Of a stretch of DNA of 64,000 nucleotides, positions 36,902-45,061 are shown piece by piece. The stretch covers positions 49,825 to 113,824 of the forward strand of contig JAHRYP010000007.1 in the NCBI GenBank assembly GCA_020622105.1, read 5' to 3'. A program made the position numbers and the translations under genes. This DNA is from Methylotenera sp. Its GTDB lineage: Bacteria > Pseudomonadota > Gammaproteobacteria > Burkholderiales > Methylophilaceae. The notes under the pieces were generated by a model that was not told the DNA's origin, did not search any database, and worked only from the letters and a program-made list of their open reading frames with translations. Positions within the stretch are counted from its first letter, which is position 1, and each line of letters begins with the position of its first letter.

Positions 36902-39900
36902 GTGAATTAAATGCTGCCGATGAAAACAAAGCGCCGCTCAATGATGCAGGCGAACGTTTCAACTTATCGAACTGGGCATTAAAACATCAGGCACTGGTGC
37001 TGTATTTTATGCTGGTGCTGCTGATTGCCGGCGCGCTTGCTTATACCAAACTAGGCCAGTCTGAAGATCCGCCGTTTACATTCAAGGTGATGCTGGTGCG
37101 CACCACTTGGCCGGGTGCCAGTGCGCAGGAGGTTGAGCAGCAGGTCACCGACAAGCTGGAAAAGAAAATTCAGGAAGTACCGCACCTCGATTATTCCAGC
37201 AGTTATTCGCGACCCGGTGAGTCGATGATTTTTATCGTGGCAAAAGATGATACATTTTCAGAAGATATCCCGGAAGTCTGGTATCAGGTGCGTAAAAAGG
37301 TAGGCGATATTCGCCATACCCTGCCGCAAGGCATCGAAAGCCTGACTTTTAATGATGAGTTCAGTGATGTGTACGGCACCATGTATGCGCTGACTGGCGA
37401 CGGCTTTGATAATGCAGCATTGAAGAAACAGGCAGAACTGATCCGCTCAGAACTTCTGAAAATAAAAGATGTGGCCAAAGTAGAGTTCTTTGGCGAGCAG
37501 AAGCAGCGTATTTTTATTGAGGTATCCAACGCCAAACTTGCCACCTTGGGTATTAGCGCCAATACCCTGATCAGCTTATTGCAGACGCAGAATGCAGTAG
37601 TTAAAAGCGGTAGCTATGATTCGAGTGCCGAGCATATCCGCATTGCGGTATCCGGTCGCTATGACACGCTGGAAGACTTGCGCAATATTCGCCTGCGCGC
37701 CAATCAGCAGGATTTTCGCCTCAATGATGTAGCGCGCGTGTACCGTGGCTATGAAGATCCGCCGCGCAGCACTATCCGTTTTGAAGGGCAGCAGACATTG
37801 CTGCTGGGCGTGAGCATGAAAGATGGCGGCGATGTGATTGCACTGGGTCGCTCCTTGGATGAAGTCACGGCCCGGGTCAAACAGCAGCTGCTGGTTGGGC
37901 TGGAGCTGCATAGTGTTACTTCCCAGCCAAAAATTGTAGCGAATTCTGTCAATGATTTTGTAAAGTCACTGGCAGAAGCGCTGATTATTGTGCTCGGTGT
38001 GAGTCTGCTTTCATTAGGCTGGCGTAGCGGCATTGTGGTGGCGATTACGATACCGGTGGTGTTGGCTGCCACGTTTCTGGTAATGAGCCTGCTGGATATC
38101 GGCCTGCATAAAATTTCGCTAGGCGCACTAATACTGGCTCTGGGCTTGCTGGTAGATGACGCGATTATCGCGGTAGAAATGATGGCTTCGAAAATGGAGC
38201 AAGGCTGGGATAGAGTCAGAGCAGCATCTTTTGCCTATACATCAACCGCTATGCCTATGCTGACCGGCACGCTGGTGACGGTGGCAGGGTTTTTACCGAT
38301 TGCTACCGCAGCATCATCCACGGGTGAATATACACGTTCGATATTTCAGGTATCTGCCATTGCGCTGGTGATCTCATGGTTTGCCGCGGTAATATTTGTG
38401 CCGTATCTGGGCTACCATCTGCTGCCGGATTACCTGAATGCGCCGACAAATAAACCTTCAAGATTGAAAGCTTTGCTGTATAGGCGATTCGGCAAGGCAC
38501 AGCAGAGAATGCAGGTAGACAGTATTGAGCACCATCATCATGATATTTATAACACGGCGTTTTACCGTACATTTCGCTCAGCAGTGACCGCCTGCGTGCG
38601 CTACCGCAAAACCGTGATTGCCGTGACTTTGGCTTTATTCGTGATTTCTATTGCGGGTTTTGGTAAGGTACAGCAGCAGTTCTTCCCTGATTCAACGCGG
38701 CTGGAGCTGATTGTGGACTTACGCATGACAGAAGGCGCTTCATACGCCGCAACCAATGCCGAGGCGCAGAAGCTCGAAAAATGGCTGCTACAGTGGAATG
38801 CGAAAAATCAGGGTATCGAAAACTTTGTCGCCTATATTGGTACCGGTGGCCCGCGTTTTTATCTGCCGTTGGATATTCAGTTGCCGCACCGTGGTTTTGG
38901 CCAGTTTGTGATTCTGAGTAAAAGCTTGCAGGCACGTGAAGCATTGCGTAATGACTTGCTGCATCTGTTTGCAAATGATTACCCGGCGCTACGTGCCTCA
39001 GTATTGCGCTTGGAAAATGGCCCGCCGGTTGGTTTCCCGGTGCAGTTCCGCGTGTCTGGCACCAATATCCCGCTGATTCGTGATATTTCGCATCAGATCG
39101 CCGACATCATGCGCGAGAATAAAAATCTGGTGAATGTGCAGCTAGGATGGGAAGAGCCGACTAAAGTCATTCATGTGGAAGTCGATCAGGCTAAGGCACG
39201 TCTGCTCGGCGTGAGTTCTGTCGATGTGGCGAATATCATCAGCGGTGCGATGAATGAGCTATATATCACCGAATTCAGAGAAGGCAATGAGCGTATCGAT
39301 CTGGTGGCGCGCGGCACAGAAATTGAACGTACCCACTTGTCGCATTTGGCAGACCTAACCATGAATACGCCAACCGGTGCGAGTGTGCCAATATCGCAAT
39401 TTGCAACGATTACGTCTGACTTCGAAGAAGGCGTGATCTGGCGTCGTGACCGTGAACCATCCATTACCGTACGTGCAAACCTGCAAGGCAGTTTGCAGGC
39501 ACCGGTGGTGTCGCAGCAGATAGAAGATAAATTGGGTGCAATCAAAGCCAGTTTGCCACTGGGCGTAACGCTGGAAACTGGCGGCGCGGTTGAAGAGTCT
39601 GCCAAAGGTGGCGCATCAGTAGCCGCCGGTGTGCCTTTATTCCTGATTGCGGTGCTGACGATACTCATGGTGCAGCTGCAAAGTTTCTCGCGCGTATTTT
39701 TAGTGCTGCTGACTGCACCTTTAGGTTTAATCGGTGTCACACTCGCGTTGCTATTGTTTGATAAGCCGTTTGGTTTTGTAGCGATGTTGGGCACGATTGC
39801 GTTGTCTGGCATGATTATGCGTAACTCGGTGATTCTGGTAGATCAGATTGATCAGGACAAAGCCTCCGGCATGCCGGAGTGGCAGGCTGTTGTTGAGTCT

Positions 39901-40113
39901 ACGATTCGTCGCTTCCGGCCGATTGTGCTGACGGCAGCTGCGGCAATATTGGCAATGATTCCGCTGACACGAAGCGTGTTTTTCGGCCCGATGGCTGTGG
40001 CGATTATGGGCGGGCTGGCGATTGCAACCTTGCTCACGGTGCTGTTTTTGCCTGCATTGTATGCGGCGTGGTTTAGGGTGAAAATGCCGGTTAGTTTTAA
40101 AGAAGCACCCTGA
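36898..40113 (+). CDS. RND family efflux permease
   Basis: A 1071-residue inner-membrane RND transporter (AcrB/MexB-like, hydrophobe/amphiphile class by eye). Features: the N-terminal helix and the first large periplasmic loop, TM4 with the proton-relay pair LLVDDAIIAVEM, a cytosolic linker rich in His (EHHHHD) between TM6 and TM7, the second periplasmic loop, and a C-terminal five-helix block. With the adaptor and the downstream TolC-like protein it forms a tripartite pump; TetR upstream is the likely controller. The substrate is not evident from sequence. Confidence 0.95.
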   Translation: MSELNAADENKAPLNDAGERFNLSNWALKHQALVLYFMLVLLIAGALAYTKLGQSEDPPFTFKVMLVRTTWPGASAQEVEQQVTDKLEKKIQEVPHLDYSSSYSRPGESMIFIVAKDDTFSEDIPEVWYQVRKKVGDIRHTLPQGIESLTFNDEFSDVYGTMYALTGDGFDNAALKKQAELIRSELLKIKDVAKVEFFGEQKQRIFIEVSNAKLATLGISANTLISLLQTQNAVVKSGSYDSSAEHIRIAVSGRYDTLEDLRNIRLRANQQDFRLNDVARVYRGYEDPPRSTIRFEGQQTLLLGVSMKDGGDVIALGRSLDEVTARVKQQLLVGLELHSVTSQPKIVANSVNDFVKSLAEALIIVLGVSLLSLGWRSGIVVAITIPVVLAATFLVMSLLDIGLHKISLGALILALGLLVDDAIIAVEMMASKMEQGWDRVRAASFAYTSTAMPMLTGTLVTVAGFLPIATAASSTGEYTRSIFQVSAIALVISWFAAVIFVPYLGYHLLPDYLNAPTNKPSRLKALLYRRFGKAQQRMQVDSIEHHHHDIYNTAFYRTFRSAVTACVRYRKTVIAVTLALFVISIAGFGKVQQQFFPDSTRLELIVDLRMTEGASYAATNAEAQKLEKWLLQWNAKNQGIENFVAYIGTGGPRFYLPLDIQLPHRGFGQFVILSKSLQAREALRNDLLHLFANDYPALRASVLRLENGPPVGFPVQFRVSGTNIPLIRDISHQIADIMRENKNLVNVQLGWEEPTKVIHVEVDQAKARLLGVSSVDVANIISGAMNELYITEFREGNERIDLVARGTEIERTHLSHLADLTMNTPTGASVPISQFATITSDFEEGVIWRRDREPSITVRANLQGSLQAPVVSQQIEDKLGAIKASLPLGVTLETGGAVEESAKGGASVAAGVPLFLIAVLTILMVQLQSFSRVFLVLLTAPLGLIGVTLALLLFDKPFGFVAMLGTIALSGMIMRNSVILVDQIDQDKASGMPEWQAVVESTIRRFRPIVLTAAAAILAMIPLTRSVFFGPMAVAIMGGLAIATLLTVLFLPALYAAWFRVKMPVSFKEAP

Positions 40114-40170
40114 AGTAAATGAGGTTGGTAGTTGCGCTATAATTATGCAAAGTAAAATCTATTAAGAGTG

Positions 40171-40875
40171 ATGAAAATGACACAAACCGTAACACATGCA
40201 GTTAGCAACGCAGCCGCGGGATTTAACACCAGCGAAGCAAGATTCAATATGATAGAGCAGCAGATTCGCACTTGGGATGTGCTGGATCCGGTCGTGCTGG
40301 CAGTTCTGGATAAAGTGCCGCGTGAGAATTTTGTGGCTGAGTCACAAAAAGGCTTAGCGTTTGCTGATATCGAATTGCCGATAGGCAATGGCCATAACAT
40401 GCTGTCACCAAAAGTTGAAGGCCGCATTCTGCAGGCAGTTGGCGTTAAAAAAACAGACAAAGTATTGCTGGTCGGTACCGGCAGCGGTTATTTAACAGCT
40501 TTATTGGCAACGCTGGCCGATCATGTGCATGCGGTGGAAATTCATCCTGATTTGTCAGCAACGGCGCAGGCACGTTTGCAAAAACAGAATATACACAATG
40601 TGACTTTGCATGTGGCAGATGCTGCGAACGGATATGCGTCAGAAGCGCCGTATGATGTGATTATATTCACAGGTTCACTACCGCTGCGTCCGCTTGCAGC
40701 TGAAAAAATGCTTAATGTCGGCGGCCGTTTGTTTGCTGTAATCGGTGAAATGCCGATTATGGAAGCCACTTTGACGCAGCGCGTCAGTGCAGATGCATTC
40801 CGTCATGAAGCAATTTTCGAAACTTGCCTGCCGCCGCTGGATAACGCGCCACAGGCTGCAAAATTCGAGTTCTGA
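40171..40875 (+). CDS. Protein-L-isoaspartate O-methyltransferase family protein
   Basis: A ~234-residue SAM-dependent methyltransferase of the PCMT family, which repairs isoaspartyl residues. The SAM motif VLLVGTGSGYLTALLA, post-I motif HAVEIHPD, and the N-terminal NMIEQQIRTWDVLDP...PRENF segment are seen. The protein lies between the RND pump and the TolC-type gene, an arrangement recurring in betaproteobacteria where pcm precedes tolC. Starts at ATG 40171 or 40177 are equally usable behind AAGAG. The true methyl acceptor in this short subgroup is unproven. Confidence 0.87.
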   Translation: MKMTQTVTHAVSNAAAGFNTSEARFNMIEQQIRTWDVLDPVVLAVLDKVPRENFVAESQKGLAFADIELPIGNGHNMLSPKVEGRILQAVGVKKTDKVLLVGTGSGYLTALLATLADHVHAVEIHPDLSATAQARLQKQNIHNVTLHVADAANGYASEAPYDVIIFTGSLPLRPLAAEKMLNVGGRLFAVIGEMPIMEATLTQRVSADAFRHEAIFETCLPPLDNAPQAAKFEF

Positions 40876-40882
40876 TTTAATT

Positions 40883-42238
40883 ATGCTTAAACATCTAGCC
40901 ACATCTATCACGTTATTGCTGGCACTGAACACGCAGGTGCAGGCGGATGAAAGCGCATATTCTTTAATTGATATCTACCAGCAGGCACTGTCGCATGACC
41001 CTACACTGGCGTCAGCGTTAAGCGCTAACCAGGCTGCGCAGGAAATTATCGAGCAGGGCAAAGCCTTATATCGGCCATCGGTTAATTTCAGTGCCGATGC
41101 CAACAAACTTTCTACCGACATTCGTTATATAGGTAGAGATTTGCCACCTGCAAGTTCAAATTTTGAAACCTATAAATACGGCGTTGATGTAAGGCAGCCA
41201 ATTTATAGAAAACAAAATCTGGTGCAGATGGACCAAAGCAAAACGCAGGTGAGCCAGGCGGATAAGCAGCTGCATTTGAGCCAGCAACAGCTGATTTTGC
41301 GTGTGACGCAAGCGTATTTTGATGTGCTGATTGCGCAGGATAAAATCGACCTGATTGCTGCACAAAAGTTAGCGATATTGAGCCAACTTGAGCAGGCAAA
41401 GGCAAATTTTGAAGTAGGCACTTCTACGATTACCGATGTGAATGAATCACAAGCACGTTTTGACTTAGTGCTGGCTCAGGAAATCGCCAACATCAATGAA
41501 CTGAAGATTGCAAAGCACGCTATACAGTCGCTTACCGGAAAACCCCCACAAAAACTGGCAACAGTAAAAGCTGACCTTAAAACCGCTCAGCTCGAGCAAG
41601 CCATGGACAAGTGGCTCGAAGTTGCTACGATTAATAATCTTAATATCCAGATTCAGCAGGATGCAGCCAAATTTGCAGAGCAGGAAGTAGAACGCTTGAA
41701 TGCGGCGCATTTGCCAACACTGGATGCGGTAGCAAGTTACACTGATAGCTACGCCAATGGTAGTGCTTCCGCTTTTGGCTCCGGTAATGATCTGCAGACT
41801 GCAGTCATCGGTCTGCAATTGCAAATCCCTATCTATCAGGGTGGTGCAACCAGTTCGCGTGTGCGTCAGGCGGTGTTGAATCATCAAAAAGCACAAGATG
41901 ATGTGAATATTGCGCGAAGCAGCACCGAGCTGGAAACGCAGCGTGCCTACCTGAATTTAAGTACCAGCATTGCGCAGGTAAAAGCCTTTGAACAGGCGCT
42001 GATTTCAAGCCAGTCTCAGGTGGATTCAACCAAGCTGGGTTACGAGGTCGGCGTGCGTACCAGTGTTGATGTACTCAATGCAGAACAGCAGTATTTCCTC
42101 GCTAAACGTGATTTACTGCAATCGCGCTACAACTATCTGGTCAATATCATTCGTCTGAAATCGATTTCGGGTGTGGTGGCAGAAGCTGATCTTGCCGATA
42201 TTAACCAGCAACTGGTACTCGCAGTCGGCCGGCAATAA
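40883..42238 (+). CDS. TolC family outer-membrane channel protein
   Basis: A 451-residue outer-membrane efflux protein. It has a signal peptide (LATSITLLLALNTQVQA) and two tandem OEP repeats, with typical YKYGVDVRQPIYRKQNL and LQIPIYQGGATSSRVRQA strand-turn motifs and long helical segments, ending with LLQSRYNYLVNIIRLKSISG. I start at ATG 40883, 7 bases after the pcm stop; the open frame extends back into pcm but without a signal. It should be the exit duct for the RND pump and probably other systems. Confidence 0.94.
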   Translation: MLKHLATSITLLLALNTQVQADESAYSLIDIYQQALSHDPTLASALSANQAAQEIIEQGKALYRPSVNFSADANKLSTDIRYIGRDLPPASSNFETYKYGVDVRQPIYRKQNLVQMDQSKTQVSQADKQLHLSQQQLILRVTQAYFDVLIAQDKIDLIAAQKLAILSQLEQAKANFEVGTSTITDVNESQARFDLVLAQEIANINELKIAKHAIQSLTGKPPQKLATVKADLKTAQLEQAMDKWLEVATINNLNIQIQQDAAKFAEQEVERLNAAHLPTLDAVASYTDSYANGSASAFGSGNDLQTAVIGLQLQIPIYQGGATSSRVRQAVLNHQKAQDDVNIARSSTELETQRAYLNLSTSIAQVKAFEQALISSQSQVDSTKLGYEVGVRTSVDVLNAEQQYFLAKRDLLQSRYNYLVNIIRLKSISGVVAEADLADINQQLVLAVGRQ

Positions 42239-42253
42239 AAGAGACTGAAACAT

Positions 42254-42811
42254 ATGAATGCACCTCTTAAAGCAGACGCAACCCTTAGTCAGTTTGTGAT
42301 CATAGATGTGCAAGGTCGGCTGGCAACGGTGATGTCCGCAGATGCGATGCAGGCCGTGTTAAAAAACTGCGGCATTCTTGCGCAAACTGCTCAATTGCTT
42401 GATGTGGCTATGATCTTGACCGAGCAATATCCTAAAGGCCTGGGGCATACCGTTTCGGAGTTATCAGCTTTGATGCCGAATATACATCCGGTCGAAAAAA
42501 CTGCATTTTCCTGTTTGGCTGAATCCAAATTCACGCGTCAGCTGACCCGTGACCATTCGCAGATTATTCTCTCCGGCATGGAAGCGCATATCTGTATCCT
42601 GCAAACCGCATTAGATCTTATTGCAGCGGGCAAACAGGTCTTTGTTGTTGAAGATGCCGTGATCTCACGTAACCCTGCCAATAAGGCTAATGCACTGGCC
42701 AGAATGCGTGATGCGGGCTGTGTGATTACCAATACAGAATCTGTCGTATTTGAGTGGCTGGGAGCGGCTGAAGGTGAAGTGTTCAAGACAGTTAGTAAAC
42801 TCATTCGCTAG
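42254..42811 (+). CDS. Isochorismatase-family cysteine hydrolase
   Basis: A 185-residue isochorismatase-like hydrolase with the catalytic triad visible: Asp in FVIIDVQGRLA, Lys in TEQYPKGLGHT, and Cys in SGMEAHICILQT. The family includes nicotinamidases and amidohydrolases; the DVQGRL start is typical of the YcaC-like/hydrolase subgroup with no known substrate. It begins 16 bases after tolC with a weak AGAGA, so it may belong to the same transcript. Confidence 0.87.
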   Translation: MNAPLKADATLSQFVIIDVQGRLATVMSADAMQAVLKNCGILAQTAQLLDVAMILTEQYPKGLGHTVSELSALMPNIHPVEKTAFSCLAESKFTRQLTRDHSQIILSGMEAHICILQTALDLIAAGKQVFVVEDAVISRNPANKANALARMRDAGCVITNTESVVFEWLGAAEGEVFKTVSKLIR

Positions 42812-42835
42812 CGTATTGTATTCAGGTGCATCGCC

Positions 42836-43432
42836 ATGCGCATGACCTGGACCAGACTCTTATTTATTTTCCTGATAGCTTACGGTGCGTTTCATTATCT
42901 TACGCAGCGTGAAATTGAGCATGCCCCTGGTGTGCTGGTGGCGGAAGAGCCTTATCAGGGCAGCGCAGGCGCTGCAGCAGAGCAAACCATAAGCGGTTTT
43001 CAGGTTACGCCTTTGGCATCGTTCAGTATTCGCGCACGCGTGCTTGCCAGTAAAGGTTACTACTTCGGGCGCGAGGCCGATTTATCACCTGTCGATTTAG
43101 CATTGGGCTGGGGGCGTATGTCGGATGAAGAAGTGCTCAAAGACATTAGTATCAGCCAGAGCAGTCGTTTTTACTACTGGCGTGTAAATCACTTTCCAAT
43201 CCCGCGTGAAGAAATTCAATCGCATAGCGCTAATATGCATATGATTCCGGCAGATGCTAAGGTTAAAAAGTCCCTGCAAAATATCCGAGTGGGTAATGTG
43301 GTGCACATACAAGGATATTTAGTTGAAGCTAAAGCAGCTGAAGGCTGGCGCTGGAAAAGCTCACACACGCGCGAGGATACCGGTAGAGGGGCGTGCGAGC
43401 TGGTGCTGGTACAAAGCGTAGAAGTTTTATAG
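42836..43432 (+). CDS. Conserved membrane-anchored protein of unknown function
   Basis: A 198-residue protein with an N-terminal membrane anchor (RLLFIFLIAYGAFHYL) and a soluble extracytoplasmic domain. The most distinctive segments are FSIRARVLASKGYYFGREADLSPVDLALGWGRMSDEEVL, FYYWRVNHFPIPREEI, and SANMHMIPADAKVKKSLQNIRVGNVVHIQGYLVEA. I have seen this pattern in conserved hypothetical proteins of proteobacteria, some with a beta-barrel (OB-like) C-terminal half, but know no function. It lies 24 bases after the isochorismatase gene. Confidence 0.75.
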   Translation: MRMTWTRLLFIFLIAYGAFHYLTQREIEHAPGVLVAEEPYQGSAGAAAEQTISGFQVTPLASFSIRARVLASKGYYFGREADLSPVDLALGWGRMSDEEVLKDISISQSSRFYYWRVNHFPIPREEIQSHSANMHMIPADAKVKKSLQNIRVGNVVHIQGYLVEAKAAEGWRWKSSHTREDTGRGACELVLVQSVEVL

Positions 43433-43452
43433 TACTTAGAGGCAAATAGCGT

Positions 43453-44712
43453 TTACAGGTATTGTTGCAGCAAACTTAGCGTGCGCCCTGTAGCACCGCG
43501 GCTCTCATTGCTAAAGCGCAATGCAGCAGCTCGCATGGTATTTTGTTTACCGGCGTCGGCAAATAACGTTTGTAAATGCCGTGCTAAATCGCTGCTGTCT
43601 TGTACGCGTAGCGCAGCACCGGCAGCAATCGCCATTTCTGTAACCTGCTCAAAATTGAAAGTATGCGGCCCGATCAGCACCGGTTTACCCATGCTGCAAG
43701 CTTCAATCAGGTTTTGCCCGCCCAGCGGTAGCAGGCTGCCGCCTATGAAAGCCACATCGCAGCAGGCATAGTAGGTGAACATTTCACCCATGGAATCACC
43801 GAGCACAAAAGATGTCTGCGGGTTCACATTTGAACCATTTGTAAGCGATGAGCGACTGACAAAACCGGATGTCTTTTTCTTAAGTAGTTCCGCCACTACT
43901 TCAAATCGCTGCGGGTGACGCGGTACGATAATTGTAAGCAGATTCGGAATGTTGGCTTTTGCAACTGCATCAAGAATGAGTTCTTCTTCACCGTCTCTTG
44001 TGCTGGCGGCCAGAAAGACCGGCCGTTGATTGCCAAGCATATTTCTTAATAGCTGCCCTTTCATCGCAGCATCGTCTTGTGGCGCCACATCAAATTTTAT
44101 ATTGCCGATGATGCTGACGTTATTTGCACCTAAATTCTGCAAACGTGCTGCATCTTGAGCTGTTTGTGCGGCAACGGCAGTTAAACCTTGCAGGCCTAGC
44201 TGTGCAACTTCCCCCAACTTGTGATAACCCTGAGCAGACTTCTCTGACAAACGCGCGTTCACAAGTAACAGCGGTGTTTTACGTTGCTGGCAGCTGGCGA
44301 TTAAATTAAACCATAGCTCAGTCTCCATAAGCACGCCGATCGCAGGTTTAAAGTGCCTTAAAAAGCGGTTAACCGCAAACGGCAGGTCGTAAGGCAGGTA
44401 AGCTCTGGCTACACTGCTGCCAAACAATTGCTCGCTGGTAGCGCGGCCAGTGGGAGTAGTATGTGTGAGTAGAATTTGATGGTTAGGATGCTGCGCCAGT
44501 AAGCTTTTGATTAGAGGCTCAGCTGCGCGTGTTTCACCTACTGATACGCAATGCAGCCAGATTACAGGTTTATGTGGTTTGAGCTTGTAGAATCCATAGC
44601 GCTCTTGCCAATGTGCCAGATACTCTGGTTGTTTTCTTGCGCGCCATAGCAATTTAAGTGGCGTGAACGGCAGCAGCAGATAAAGCAGCAATGTATAAAT
44701 GTTACGAGACAT
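43453..44712 (-). CDS. waaA: 3-deoxy-D-manno-octulosonic acid (Kdo) transferase
   Basis: A 419-residue GT-B glycosyltransferase that adds Kdo to lipid A precursor in LPS synthesis. N-terminal membrane anchor (IYTLLLYLLLPFTPLKLLW), the catalytic Glu region WLHCVSVGETRAA, TTPTGR, the GVLMETELWFNLI block and the C-terminal FIGGSLLPLGGQNLIEACSMGKPVLIGPHTFNF sugar-nucleotide motif are all present. I start at ATG 44712 rather than 44730 because it matches the usual MSRxxYTLL start. It runs convergent to the preceding genes. Confidence 0.96.
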   Translation of the reverse strand: MSRNIYTLLLYLLLPFTPLKLLWRARKQPEYLAHWQERYGFYKLKPHKPVIWLHCVSVGETRAAEPLIKSLLAQHPNHQILLTHTTPTGRATSEQLFGSSVARAYLPYDLPFAVNRFLRHFKPAIGVLMETELWFNLIASCQQRKTPLLLVNARLSEKSAQGYHKLGEVAQLGLQGLTAVAAQTAQDAARLQNLGANNVSIIGNIKFDVAPQDDAAMKGQLLRNMLGNQRPVFLAASTRDGEEELILDAVAKANIPNLLTIIVPRHPQRFEVVAELLKKKTSGFVSRSSLTNGSNVNPQTSFVLGDSMGEMFTYYACCDVAFIGGSLLPLGGQNLIEACSMGKPVLIGPHTFNFEQVTEMAIAAGAALRVQDSSDLARHLQTLFADAGKQNTMRAAALRFSNESRGATGRTLSLLQQYL

Positions 44713-44876
44713 GTTGCCATTTTCGCACATATTATTTTAGGCTGAACAGCTGATTTTATTTGGCAGGGTTACTTAGGGATTATTCACCACTAAGCGCATA
44801 ATCAACCCCAGTGCGGCATAGCATAAAAGCAAGAAAAACTTAACATTATTTAACAAAAATAAGTTTAAAAAATACC

Positions 44877-44905
44877 TTGACCTACCACTACTAAATGATT
44901 AAATT
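44877..44905 (+). promoter_or_regulatory. Probable sigma-70 promoter of nrdJ
   Basis: TTGACC (44877-44882), a 17-base spacer and TAAATT (44900-44905) match a sigma-70 promoter well. It lies ~150 bases upstream of nrdJa, with the NrdR-like box just after the -10. Confidence 0.6.
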
Positions 44906-44914
44906 GCTAAAAAA

Positions 44915-44930
44915 ACACAATATGTTGTGG
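44915..44930. promoter_or_regulatory. Probable NrdR box
   Basis: ACACAATATGTTGTGG closely matches the 16-bp NrdR consensus (a-c-a-C-w-A-T-A-T-a-T-w-G-t-g-t). It overlaps the expected transcription start, a repressing position. A second box one to three helical turns away is usual; I do not see a convincing one. Confidence 0.65.
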
Positions 44931-45010
44931 TTAAGCAGAAGTTTGTATCGCAAGAGAGTTATCGCTTAACCCTGCAGTGCTTTACTTATGTAACTGTTAA
45001 TAATACAGGT

Positions 45011-45037
45011 CGAAATCATTGTTTATTCATGATTTCG
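45011..45037 (+). other. Hairpin in the nrdJa leader
   Basis: CGAAATCAT and ATGATTTCG form a perfect 9-bp stem with a 9-base loop, ending 24 bases before the nrdJa start and just ahead of its AAGGGG Shine-Dalgarno. A role in translation is possible but unproven. Confidence 0.4.
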
Positions 45038-45061
45038 GGTCAATCAAAAAGGGGTTAATCC

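Noticed and set aside
44731..45061. Cobalamin riboswitch upstream of the B12-dependent reductase
   Set aside because: No B12-box-like core is present; the leader shows only an NrdR-like box and a simple hairpin.
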